Below are positions 10,144 through 19,520 of a stretch of DNA of 64,000 nucleotides, one piece after another. The position numbers and the translations under genes were made by a program. How positions within the stretch are numbered: position 1 is the stretch's first letter; each line of letters begins with the position of its first letter. The stretch comes from an alpha proteobacterium SCGC AAA536-G10 (GTDB lineage: Bacteria; Pseudomonadota; Alphaproteobacteria; Puniceispirillales; Marisalimonadaceae), in assembly GCA_000384615.1 (NCBI GenBank), contig ARQU01000007.1, forward strand, positions 1 to 64,000. Direction: 5' to 3'. The notes beneath the pieces are model-generated. The model had not been told where the DNA came from. It searched no databases and saw only the letters and a program-made list of their open reading frames with translations.

Positions 10144-10179
10144 ATGGAAAATATCTTTTCTTTTTGGTAAATCTATAAT

Positions 10180-10196
10180 TAACCTACTAAAGGTTA
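10180..10196. promoter_or_regulatory. Small dyad in soxB/ABC divergent intergenic region (possible operator)
   Basis: TAACCT-ACTAA-AGGTTA inverted repeat. Confidence 0.25.
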
Positions 10197-10286
10197 TTTT
10201 GCATAACAACTTAAAATTTGATTCGCTTAATAATATTATTTCTTTATAAAATTAAATGTATTTATAAAACAAAAGGGGAAACGTTT

Positions 10287-11465
10287 ATGAAAAAAATTCT
10301 AATTTCGTTAATACTATCAATTTTCCTTATTTTTCCAGCATTTGCAAAAAATGTGAAAATTGGAATTATTTTAGGATTTACAGGTCCTATTGAATCTTTA
10401 GCACCTGTGATGGCAAAAAGTGCTGAATTAGCTATTGAAGAAGTAAATAATTCAGGTAATTTTATGCATGGTAAAATTGAAGGTGTTAGAGCAGACTCTA
10501 CATGTGTTGACGCAGCAGCGGCTCAAGCTGCAGCAGAAAGATTAATAACTTCTGATAAAGTCAGTGCCATAATGGGCGCGGATTGCTCAGGAGTTACTAC
10601 AGCAGTTTTAAAAAATGTAGCAATGCCTAATGGTATAGTTATGATATCTCCTTCAGCAACTTCACCTGCTTTATCAACTGAACCTGATAACGGACTTTTC
10701 TTTAGAACCGCACCATCCGATGCTAGACAAGGCGAAGTAATAGCTGATTTATTAATAGAAAAAGGTTTTAAATCTGCTGCTTTGTCACATACTAACAATG
10801 ATTATGGAAAAGGCTTGGCAGCAAGTATTCAAAAAAACTTTATCTCAAGAGGCGGTAAAATTACTGTAACAGCAGCTCATGAAGATGGTAAAGCTGACTA
10901 CAGTGCAGAGGTTGCTGCATTAGCACAAGCAGGGGGTGACATCCTAATTGTAGCAGGTTATTTAGACCAAGGTGGAAAAGGAATAATTCAAACATCTCTA
11001 GATAATGGTGCTTTTGATAAATTCTTTTTACCAGATGGTATGATTGGTGATTCATTACCAAAAGCCATTGGTCCAGACCTTAATGGGTCAATAGGATCAG
11101 TCCCTGGAACAGACAGTCCTGGTGCTGCGAAATATTCTGAGCTAGCAAAAAAAGCAGGTTTTGAATCTGGACCTTATGGGCCAGAATCATACGATTCTGC
11201 AGCTTTAATTATGTTAGCAATGGAAAAGTCTAAATCTACTGTAAGTAATACTTTTAAAAAGAGTGTTATGGATGTAGCTAATGCACCTGGGGAAAAAATA
11301 TATCCTGGTGAGCTTGGAAAAGCATTAAAATTAATTAAAGCAGGTAAGGACATAGACTATGTTGGAGCAACTGCACTAGAACTTGTTGGATCAGGCGAGT
11401 CATCTGGAAGCTTTGCTGAAATCCTTATTGATAATGAGAAAACTAACAAAGTAAGTTATAGATAA
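10287..11465 (+). CDS. Branched-chain amino acid-type ABC transporter substrate-binding protein (LivJ-like)
   Basis: Signal peptide MKKILISLILSIFLIFPAFA; periplasmic-binding fold (IGIILGFTGPIESLAPVMAKSAELAIEEVN); heads a liv-type cluster. Confidence 0.9.
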   Translation: MKKILISLILSIFLIFPAFAKNVKIGIILGFTGPIESLAPVMAKSAELAIEEVNNSGNFMHGKIEGVRADSTCVDAAAAQAAAERLITSDKVSAIMGADCSGVTTAVLKNVAMPNGIVMISPSATSPALSTEPDNGLFFRTAPSDARQGEVIADLLIEKGFKSAALSHTNNDYGKGLAASIQKNFISRGGKITVTAAHEDGKADYSAEVAALAQAGGDILIVAGYLDQGGKGIIQTSLDNGAFDKFFLPDGMIGDSLPKAIGPDLNGSIGSVPGTDSPGAAKYSELAKKAGFESGPYGPESYDSAALIMLAMEKSKSTVSNTFKKSVMDVANAPGEKIYPGELGKALKLIKAGKDIDYVGATALELVGSGESSGSFAEILIDNEKTNKVSYR

Positions 11466-11469
11466 AGTA

Positions 11470-11502
11470 AAAAGGCTTAAGACACAATCTTAAGCCTTTT
11501 TT
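11470..11502 (+). terminator. Rho-independent-like terminator after substrate-binding protein
   Basis: AAAAGGCTTAAGA-CACAA-TCTTAAGCCTTTT followed by TT. Confidence 0.85.
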
Positions 11503-11514
11503 CTGGTTATATAT

Positions 11515-12270
11515 ATGCTTTCGATAAATAATCTTTACAAAAGTTTTGGTGGTATACAAGCCATAAACAATGTTTCGTTAAACATTGAAAAATCCACAGT
11601 TACAGCACTTATTGGTCCTAATGGAGCTGGAAAAACAACTTTATTTAATATTATTAATGGTTCTATTAAACCTGATTCAGGAAGTATAAAACTTGAAAAT
11701 ATAGATATAACTAGTTATGAACCTCATCAACTTTTTAACCTTGGTATACTTAGAACCTTCCAGATAGCTCATGAATTTGCATCTCTAACAGTTAGAGATA
11801 ATTTGATGATGGTACCACCTAATCAAATAGGTGAATCAATAATAAATACATGGTTCAGACAAAATAAAATAAAACAAGAAGAACAAAAGATTTTGGAAAA
11901 AACAAATGATGTTTTAGATTTTTTACAATTAAAACATATTGCAAATGAATATGCTGGCAATCTTTCTGGAGGACAAAAAAAATTATTAGAGTTAGGAAGA
12001 ACAATGATGGTAAGACCAAAAATAGTTCTCCTTGATGAAGTAGGCGCCGGCGTAAATCGCACTTTGTTAAACACAATTGGCGACGCCATATTAAGACTTA
12101 ACAAGGAGTTAAATTATACTTTTTTCATGATTGAACATGATATAGATTTTATAAGTAGATTATGTGACCCAGTTATTGTAATGGCTGAAGGATCCATCTT
12201 AATGACAGATGAAATATCAAAAATACGAAAAAATGAAGAAGTTATAGAAGTTTATCTAGGTAAAAATTAA
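11515..12270 (+). CDS. ABC transporter ATP-binding protein (LivG-like)
   Basis: Walker A GPNGAGKTT, signature LSGGQKK, Walker B IVLLDEV. Confidence 0.92.
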   Translation: MLSINNLYKSFGGIQAINNVSLNIEKSTVTALIGPNGAGKTTLFNIINGSIKPDSGSIKLENIDITSYEPHQLFNLGILRTFQIAHEFASLTVRDNLMMVPPNQIGESIINTWFRQNKIKQEEQKILEKTNDVLDFLQLKHIANEYAGNLSGGQKKLLELGRTMMVRPKIVLLDEVGAGVNRTLLNTIGDAILRLNKELNYTFFMIEHDIDFISRLCDPVIVMAEGSILMTDEISKIRKNEEVIEVYLGKN

Positions 12271-12288
12271 ATGAATAATATTTAAGCT

Positions 12289-12993
12289 ATGTACTTACTA
12301 TTTGGGGAAAATATAACTTGTGGGTATGGATCGGTTGATATTCTTTTTAACTGCGATGTCGGCGTTAATAAAGGAGAGATATCGTCAATAGTCGGTCCTA
12401 ATGGTGCAGGAAAGTCAACAGCTATGAAAGCACTATTTGGACTATTACCCATAAAACAAGGAAAGATTATTTTAGACGGTGAAGACATAACTAATATACC
12501 GCCTCAGCAACGAGTTCTAAAAGGAATGGGTTTCGTTCCACAAACTAACAATATATTTCCTTCATTAACAGTTGAAGAAAACTTGGAAATGGGTGCATTT
12601 GTTGAACAACATGATTGTAAAAAAATGCTAGAATATATTTATGAACTCTTTCCTGTTTTAAAAGATAAACAATATCAGTTGGCCGGTGAATTATCTGGTG
12701 GTCAGAGACAACAAGTTGCAGTAGGAAGAGCTTTAATGACCAAACCTAAAGTATTAATGTTGGATGAACCCTCAGCTGGGGTTTCTCCAATTATTATGGA
12801 AGGATTATTTAACAAAGTTACCGAAATAGCTAATCAAGGAACTGCAGTTTTAATGGTTGAACAAAATGCAAAACAAGCTTTAAAAATTTCTGATTTGGGT
12901 TTTGTTTTAAATCAAGGAAAAAACCTTTTTACAGATACTGGAAATTCACTTTTAGAAAATAAAGAAGTTCGACAAGCTTTTTTAGGAGGTTAG
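12289..12993 (+). CDS. ABC transporter ATP-binding protein (LivF-like)
   Basis: Walker A GPNGAGKST, LSGGQRQQVAVGRALM, VLMLDEPSAG. Confidence 0.92.
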   Translation: MYLLFGENITCGYGSVDILFNCDVGVNKGEISSIVGPNGAGKSTAMKALFGLLPIKQGKIILDGEDITNIPPQQRVLKGMGFVPQTNNIFPSLTVEENLEMGAFVEQHDCKKMLEYIYELFPVLKDKQYQLAGELSGGQRQQVAVGRALMTKPKVLMLDEPSAGVSPIIMEGLFNKVTEIANQGTAVLMVEQNAKQALKISDLGFVLNQGKNLFTDTGNSLLENKEVRQAFLGG

Positions 12994-12999
12994 ATTTCG

Positions 13000-14010
13000 A
13001 TGGATTTTCTAAATGGAATTACATTAATATCAAACTATATACTAATACCAGGTCTAACTTATGGTAGTCAACTAGCGCTCGGTGCATTAGGCATAACAAT
13101 AGTTTATAGCGTTCTCAGATTTTCTAATTTTGCACATGGTGAATTTATGTCATTTGGTGCTATGACTTCAATCCTTTTATGCTGGTTATTTCTAAGTCTT
13201 GAGATAAACTTAAATCCCTTGCCAACAGCGATTATAGTTTTGCCATTTGCAATTATAATTACAATTTTTTATTGCATATTGGTGGATAAAATAATTTTTA
13301 AATTTTATCGGCGACAAAACTCAAAGAGTGTAATTAATTTAATTGTTTCTATTGGTGTAATGTTTTTTACAGGTGGATTAATTAGGTTCATAATAGGACC
13401 TGGTGATAAAAATTTCTTTGATGGCGAAAGATTTATTTTAAAGGCGAAAACCTTTAAAAACTATACGGGGTTAAGCGAAGGATTAGCATTAAAAACAACA
13501 CAAGGTATAACAATAGTTTTAAGCATAATTTTAGTTGTTTTACTTTTTTGGTTTTTAAATAAAACAAAAACTGGGAAATCTATGAGAGCTTATTCTGATA
13601 ATAAGGAATTAGCTTTATTATCTGGAATTAATCCAGAAAAGGTTGTTTTAATCACGTGGATAATAACTGGAACCTTAGCTTGTGTGGCAGGTACTCTTTA
13701 TGGCCTTGATAAAAGCTATAAACCTTTTACATATCTACATTTAGTTCTGCCAATTTTTTCTGCAGCCATCGTAGGTGGAGTTGGTAATCCTGTAGGTGCA
13801 ATTATAGGCGGGTTCGTGATAGCATTTTCTGAATTAATAGTAACATTTGCATACAAAAAAATATTTTTTTATTTTCTTCCTAATTATTTAGTTCCAGATG
13901 GATTGTTACAAATACTCTCAACCGATTACAAAATAGCTATTTCTTTTATAATTTTAGTTTTAGTTTTATTAATAAGACCAACAGGAATTTATAAAGGTAA
14001 AATAATTTAA
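13000..14010 (+). CDS. Branched-chain amino acid-type ABC transporter permease (LivH-like)
   Basis: LGITIVYSVLRFSNFAHGEFMSFGA and AAIVGGVGNPVGAIIGG motifs. Confidence 0.92.
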   Translation: MDFLNGITLISNYILIPGLTYGSQLALGALGITIVYSVLRFSNFAHGEFMSFGAMTSILLCWLFLSLEINLNPLPTAIIVLPFAIIITIFYCILVDKIIFKFYRRQNSKSVINLIVSIGVMFFTGGLIRFIIGPGDKNFFDGERFILKAKTFKNYTGLSEGLALKTTQGITIVLSIILVVLLFWFLNKTKTGKSMRAYSDNKELALLSGINPEKVVLITWIITGTLACVAGTLYGLDKSYKPFTYLHLVLPIFSAAIVGGVGNPVGAIIGGFVIAFSELIVTFAYKKIFFYFLPNYLVPDGLLQILSTDYKIAISFIILVLVLLIRPTGIYKGKII

Positions 14011-14020
14011 AATTTTAGAT

Positions 14021-15334
14021 ATGAAAAATAGATCACGGACACAAATTTTATATTTTTTAATGGCAATAATTTTATTTGCAGTTGGAATATTTCAAAGTTG
14101 GAACGTAGCATTAACGATATTTAATTTATGCCTTATATCTTCAATAATGACCCTTGGCATTAATGTTCAGTGGGGCAACGCAGGAATTGTCAACTTTGGT
14201 GTCATGGGCTTTGCTGCATTAGGTGGCCTTGCTAACATAATCATTTCAATGCCTCCAACAAGCAATGCATGGGAAACAGGAGGAAACTTTATAATAATTG
14301 GTTTGATGATATTTGTTTTATCAATTATTTTTTCTGTATTTATGTTCAAAAGGGTTAATTTAAACAAAAGAATAAAATACTTAATTTCTTTTTTAATAAT
14401 ATTTGTAGGTTACGTTATAATGAGGTTAATAGTTGACTCTCCAATAGAACAAATAGAATCCATTGAACCTGCAAAAACGGGTTACTTAGGTGGATTTAAT
14501 CTTCCTGTAATCATATCTTGGCCTTTAGGAGGATTGTTAGCAGCTTTTGCTGCTTTTATAATTGGTAAAATATCTCTTGGGTTGAGATCAGACTATCTAG
14601 CAATAGCAACTCTTGGTATCTCAGAGATTATTATTTATATTTTAAAAAATGAAGATTGGTTATCAAGAGGGGTTAAAAATGTTAACGGATTGCCAAGACC
14701 CGTTCCTTACGAAATTGAATTACAATCAAGAGAATGGGTGTTAGAAACTGCAAATATATTAAAGATTCCACTTCCAGAAGTTTCTTCAATTTTAGTTAAA
14801 CTATCATACTCTGTGTTATTCCTTTTAGTGTTATTAGTAATTTTATACTTGCTTCAAATAGCTGTTAAGTCCCCATGGGGTAGAATGATGAGGGCCATAA
14901 GGGATAATGAGGTTTCAGCTAATGCTATGGGAAAAGATATTAAGAAAAGGCATTTGCAAGTTTTTATAATTGGATCTGCTATAGTTGGAATTGCAGGAGC
15001 AATGTTAACAACACTCGACGGACAGTTTACACCTGTTTCTTATCAACCTTTAAGGTATACTTTTTTAATTTGGATCATGGTAATTGTTGGTGGATCTGGC
15101 AATAACTTTGGATCCATAATAGGAGCATTTTTAATTTGGTTTTTTTGGATACAGTCTGAACCACTGGGTTTATGGCTTTTATCATTCATAACGTCATACA
15201 TATCTGATACAAATCTTGTTAAGAGCCATCTTCTAGAAAATGCAGCTCATATACGGCTAATGTTTATGGGCATGATATTACTAGTAACTCTAAGATTCGC
15301 ACCTAAAGGACTTATCCCTGAAGTGAAGAGATGA
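14021..15334 (+). CDS. Branched-chain amino acid-type ABC transporter permease (LivM-like)
   Basis: SDYLAIATLGISEII, RAIRDNEVSANAMG, VGGSGNNFGSIIGA. Confidence 0.92.
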   Translation: MKNRSRTQILYFLMAIILFAVGIFQSWNVALTIFNLCLISSIMTLGINVQWGNAGIVNFGVMGFAALGGLANIIISMPPTSNAWETGGNFIIIGLMIFVLSIIFSVFMFKRVNLNKRIKYLISFLIIFVGYVIMRLIVDSPIEQIESIEPAKTGYLGGFNLPVIISWPLGGLLAAFAAFIIGKISLGLRSDYLAIATLGISEIIIYILKNEDWLSRGVKNVNGLPRPVPYEIELQSREWVLETANILKIPLPEVSSILVKLSYSVLFLLVLLVILYLLQIAVKSPWGRMMRAIRDNEVSANAMGKDIKKRHLQVFIIGSAIVGIAGAMLTTLDGQFTPVSYQPLRYTFLIWIMVIVGGSGNNFGSIIGAFLIWFFWIQSEPLGLWLLSFITSYISDTNLVKSHLLENAAHIRLMFMGMILLVTLRFAPKGLIPEVKR

Positions 15335-16194
15335 ATAATAAAATAGTAATAGAAAATCTAAAGAACAATTTGATTAAAATTTTATTTTTTTTATTTTTTT
15401 TAAAAATAAATCCTTGTGTTGCAAAAGAAACACTAACTTTAGATTATAATAATATAAAGGTGTTTCTTGAAGGTAATTTTATTCAAGGCGGATTGGTTAA
15501 AGGTAAAATTGACAGTAATATAAGTGTTAGATTTAAAGAACGATTACTCAGAAAAACATCAAAAGGGTTTTTTGTAATTGGCTTTGGAAGAGATCATCCT
15601 AAAATCGCCAATCTATCAATAAAAATTAACCAAAATTGGATTTCTAAAACTCTTAATATAAAAAAAAGAATTTATAAAACTCAAATGATAAATGGCCTTG
15701 AAAAAAAAATGGTTACTCCTCCAAAATCTTTTTATGAAAGGATCATCAGAGAAAATAAAGCTATTAAAAACATTCGAAATTTGAATAGTGATATAGATTT
15801 TATTTTTGAAGAGTTCAATTGGCCTGCAAAAGGGATAATTTCAGGTGTGTTTGGAAGCCAACGAATACTAAATGGTAAACCTAAACGTCCTCACTATGGT
15901 ATTGATATAGCAGCAAAAAAAGGTACTTCTGTATTGGCACCAATAGAATCAATAGTAAGAATGGCAGAGAAAGATTTGTATTACACCGGTGGAACTATAA
16001 TGTTAGACCATGGTCATGGAGTTACATCTGTATACTCACATCTATCATTGATAAATGTAAATGTTGGAGACAAAGTTAAAAAAGGTCAAAAAATTGGTGA
16101 AATTGGATCTACTGGGAGATCTACTGGTCCACATTTAGATTGGCGTATTAACTGGTTTTTAGAACGTTTAGACCCCGCGTTGTTAGTACCGTAA
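15331..16194 (+). CDS. M23 family metallopeptidase
   Basis: LytM motifs (RPHYGIDIAA, DHGHGVTSVYSHL, GPHLDWRI); overlaps livM by 4 nt. Confidence 0.9.
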   Translation: MNNKIVIENLKNNLIKILFFLFFLKINPCVAKETLTLDYNNIKVFLEGNFIQGGLVKGKIDSNISVRFKERLLRKTSKGFFVIGFGRDHPKIANLSIKINQNWISKTLNIKKRIYKTQMINGLEKKMVTPPKSFYERIIRENKAIKNIRNLNSDIDFIFEEFNWPAKGIISGVFGSQRILNGKPKRPHYGIDIAAKKGTSVLAPIESIVRMAEKDLYYTGGTIMLDHGHGVTSVYSHLSLINVNVGDKVKKGQKIGEIGSTGRSTGPHLDWRINWFLERLDPALLVP

Positions 16195-16243
16195 AATTAC
16201 CTTTAATAATAGCATCTTAACTATTTACTATTAATCTAAAAGC

Positions 16244-16271
16244 TTGACAGATTGTTGTTTCGAGCTATATT
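16244..16271 (+). promoter_or_regulatory. sigma70-type promoter upstream of rplU
   Basis: TTGACA (16244-16249), 16 nt spacer, TATATT (16266-16271). Confidence 0.7.
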
Positions 16272-16351
16272 CCGTTAGCGATTTATAAGTAAATTTAATA
16301 TTCATAAACTTATTATATAAATAAAATAATTTTAATAATCGGAATAGTTAA

Positions 16352-16945
16352 ATGTATGCAGTAGTTAAAACCGGTGGAAAACAATATCGCGTTGAAAAAG
16401 AAGATGTGGTTTTAGTTGAAAAATTAAACGCAAATGACGGAGATCAAGTTGTTCTCAGTAACGTGCTAATGATTGGCGAAGGTAAAAAAGTTACATTAGG
16501 TAACCCTATGATAAATGATGCTGCAGTTATGGCTAAAGTAGTTAGGCAAACTCGTGGCCCAAAAATAACTATGATTTATAAGAGAAGAAGAAAAAATAGT
16601 CGTAGAAAACAAGGTCATAAACAAGATCTAACACTTCTCAAAATTATTGATATCGCTGAAAAAGGTGGATCGAAGCTTACTCCGAAAAAAGCTTCCACTA
16701 AGCCAACAGTTTCAAAAGTTAAAACTGAAACGAAAGATGAACCGTTAGTAACTAAGCCGAAGGTAACAAAGCCTAAAGTTGAAACTAAAGCTAAAACAGC
16801 CGTAACTAAGTCACCAGATAAAATAATAAAAGCTGAAAATAAAAATAAAACAGTGGCGGCCAAGTCAAAGGAAAAAAAAGTTACAGGTCAAGCTAAAACT
16901 AAAGCAGCAACGAAAATTAAAAAATCAACTACTAAAGATAAGTAA
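16352..16945 (+). CDS. rplU: 50S ribosomal protein L21 with Lys-rich C-terminal extension
   Basis: MYAVVKTGGKQYRVEKEDVV...YKRRRKNSRRKQGHKQ; rpmA follows. Confidence 0.97.
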   Translation: MYAVVKTGGKQYRVEKEDVVLVEKLNANDGDQVVLSNVLMIGEGKKVTLGNPMINDAAVMAKVVRQTRGPKITMIYKRRRKNSRRKQGHKQDLTLLKIIDIAEKGGSKLTPKKASTKPTVSKVKTETKDEPLVTKPKVTKPKVETKAKTAVTKSPDKIIKAENKNKTVAAKSKEKKVTGQAKTKAATKIKKSTTKDK

Positions 16946-16956
16946 AGGATTTATAG

Positions 16957-17226
16957 ATGGCACATAAAAAAGCAGGTGGAAGTTCTAGAAATGGTAGAGA
17001 TTCTGCTGGTAGAAGACTAGGGGTTAAAAAATTTGGTAGTGAGGCTGTTGTTCCTGGTAATATTATAATAAGGCAAAGAGGTACAAAGTTTCATCCAGGA
17101 TTAAATGTTGGTATGGGCAAAGATCATACGATATTTTCTTTGATAGATGGGCATGTAAAATTTAAAGAGCATAAAGGTAAAAAGATGTTCGTATCAGTTG
17201 AGCCTGTCAAACAAGCTGCTGAATAA
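16957..17226 (+). CDS. rpmA: 50S ribosomal protein L27
   Basis: [27 protein letters not shown]. Confidence 0.98.
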   Translation: MAHKKAGGSSRNGRDSAGRRLGVKKFGSEAVVPGNIIIRQRGTKFHPGLNVGMGKDHTIFSLIDGHVKFKEHKGKKMFVSVEPVKQAAE

Positions 17227-17247
17227 TTTATATTTTATTTTTTTTTC

Positions 17248-17282
17248 AGGAATAGCTTGAAAAGCTATTCCTTTTTTATTTT
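17248..17282 (+). terminator. Rho-independent terminator after rplU-rpmA
   Basis: AGGAATAGCTT-GAA-AAGCTATTCCT perfect 11 bp stem followed by TTTTTATTTTT. Confidence 0.9.
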
Positions 17283-17322
17283 TAAAAACCTTCCCATCTA
17301 TAATACTATATATTAGGGTTTT

Positions 17323-18369
17323 ATGATGAAATTTTTAGACCAAGCTAAGATATATATAGCTAGTGGACATGGTGGATCTGGGTCAATCTCTTTTAGAAGA
17401 GAAGCACATGTTCCTTTTGGTGGTCCAGATGGTGGTAATGGTGGACGAGGTGGAGACGTAATAGCCTTATGTTCAGATGGATTAAATACTCTGATTGACT
17501 TTCGCTATCAGCAACACTTTAAAGCAAGGCCTGGAGAAGGTGGTAAGGGAAGAGATCGGAGCGGGATTAGCGGTAAAGACGTAATTCTTAGATTACCATT
17601 GGGAACACAGATTTTAGACGAAACAAATAATTTTATTATAGCTGACATGACCAAAATTGGGCAAAAAGTAATTCTTGCTAGGGGTGGAGAAGGTGGCAAA
17701 GGTAATGCTTTTTTTAAAACTTCTACTAATCAATCCCCAAGAAAATCACAACCAGGTGGAGAATTAGAAGAAAAATGGATTTGGCTTAGATTAAAGTTAA
17801 TTGCAGATATAGGTTTGATAGGTCTACCAAATGCTGGTAAAAGTACATTACTCTCTAGAGTTACTGCAGCAAAACCTAAAATAGCTGATTATCCTTTTAC
17901 TACCTTGCACCCAAACCTTGGCGTTGTACACCAAGATAACAAGGAGTTTGTAATTGCCGATATACCTGGGCTTATTGAAGGAGCGCACGAAGGTTCAGGT
18001 TTAGGCCATAGATTTTTAGGACATGTAGAACGTTGTAAAGGGTTACTTCATCTAATAGATGTAACAAGTGAAAACATTAAGCGTGATTACTTAACAATAA
18101 TTAGAGAACTTGAAGCTTACGATATTAGTCTATCTGAGAAAAAACAGATTATAGTTCTAACAAAATGTGATTCTGTTAATGAACAAAAATTAAACTTCGC
18201 CAAGGAACAACTAAAAAAATTAAATGTCCAAAAGGTTTTTGGTATCTCATCTGTTTCAGGAGAAAATATAACAAAACTGGTAAGACAACTTCAGGATCTT
18301 ATAACTTCAATGAACAAAATAGAGGATGATGAAGATGGGTTAGAAAAAGTCTCATCTTGGTCCCCATAA
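17323..18369 (+). CDS. obgE: GTPase ObgE/CgtA
   Basis: Obg Gly-rich domain (GGPDGGNGGRGGDV) and G1 motif GLPNAGKSTLL. Confidence 0.97.
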   Translation: MMKFLDQAKIYIASGHGGSGSISFRREAHVPFGGPDGGNGGRGGDVIALCSDGLNTLIDFRYQQHFKARPGEGGKGRDRSGISGKDVILRLPLGTQILDETNNFIIADMTKIGQKVILARGGEGGKGNAFFKTSTNQSPRKSQPGGELEEKWIWLRLKLIADIGLIGLPNAGKSTLLSRVTAAKPKIADYPFTTLHPNLGVVHQDNKEFVIADIPGLIEGAHEGSGLGHRFLGHVERCKGLLHLIDVTSENIKRDYLTIIRELEAYDISLSEKKQIIVLTKCDSVNEQKLNFAKEQLKKLNVQKVFGISSVSGENITKLVRQLQDLITSMNKIEDDEDGLEKVSSWSP

Positions 18370-18383
18370 AGAAGATTAAAAAT

Positions 18384-19511
18384 ATGAATAAAAATGATTT
18401 AATTCAAAATTCCAAAAGAGTTGTAATAAAGATAGGCTCGGCACTTTTAATTGACAAGGAAAATGGCAATCTAAATAATAAGTGGTTAAACTCTCTTGCC
18501 CTTGATATCAACAACCTTCTTAAACTAGAAAAAGAAATTATAATTGTATCTTCAGGCTCTATTGCACTTGGTAAAAAACAGTTGAAATTAAGAGATAATT
18601 TATCTCTTGATGAAAAACAAGCTGCAGCTGCCACAGGTCAAATAAGCCTTGCTTACGCTTGGAAAGACATTATGGGGAAGTATGGGTTAAATATTGCTCA
18701 AATTTTATTGGCTCCTGACGATACTGAAACTAGACGAAAACACTTAAACGCAAGAGCTACTCTACTAAAACTTCTCGAGCTTAATGTAATACCTGTAATT
18801 AATGAAAATGATACAGTTTCTACTGAAGAGATAAGATTTGGAGATAATGATAGACTAGCAGCAAGAGTAGCACAAATGTGTAGCGCAGATCTTCTTATTT
18901 TACTTTCTGATATTAATGGTCTTTATTCTTCTGACCCAAATATTAATAAAAATTCAGTTTTTATTGATGAAATTACAGAAATTACTAAAGAAATTGAATT
19001 TATGGCTGGGCCTACTCACACTAGCTTTTCTTCAGGGGGTATGGTTACAAAAGTAGAAGCTGCTAAAATTGCAACTAAAGCTGGATGTAATATGATTATT
19101 TGTGATGGGCGCCCTATAAGTCCATTGTTAAAGTTAAATCAGCAAGAAGCTAAGTTTAGTTGGTTTAAAGCTAACGAAAAACCTCTAAATTCAAGAAAAC
19201 AATGGATATCTGGAGCTCTTCAAGTAAAAGGAAAAATTACTATAGATCAAGGCGCATCAGAAGCCATTAAAAAAGGTTTTTCTATTTTATCAGCAGGCAT
19301 TATTAAAACTGAAGGTAATTATGAAAAAGGCGACTTAATTCAAATAATTGATGAAAATGAAACCTTTGTTGGAAAAGGTTTAATTCACTTTAATAATTCT
19401 GAGGTTGAATTAATTAAAGGTTCTAAGAGTAATAATATTGAAACTATATTAGGTTACAGAGGTAAAGATGAAGTCGTTCATAGAGATGATCTGGTATTTG
19501 AAAAAAAATAA
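18384..19511 (+). CDS. proB: Glutamate 5-kinase
   Basis: RVVIKIGSALL, amino acid kinase fold plus C-terminal PUA; followed by proA; start at 18384 preferred over 18357. Confidence 0.95.
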   Translation: MNKNDLIQNSKRVVIKIGSALLIDKENGNLNNKWLNSLALDINNLLKLEKEIIIVSSGSIALGKKQLKLRDNLSLDEKQAAAATGQISLAYAWKDIMGKYGLNIAQILLAPDDTETRRKHLNARATLLKLLELNVIPVINENDTVSTEEIRFGDNDRLAARVAQMCSADLLILLSDINGLYSSDPNINKNSVFIDEITEITKEIEFMAGPTHTSFSSGGMVTKVEAAKIATKAGCNMIICDGRPISPLLKLNQQEAKFSWFKANEKPLNSRKQWISGALQVKGKITIDQGASEAIKKGFSILSAGIIKTEGNYEKGDLIQIIDENETFVGKGLIHFNNSEVELIKGSKSNNIETILGYRGKDEVVHRDDLVFEKK

Positions 19512-19520
19512 GAGTTAAAT

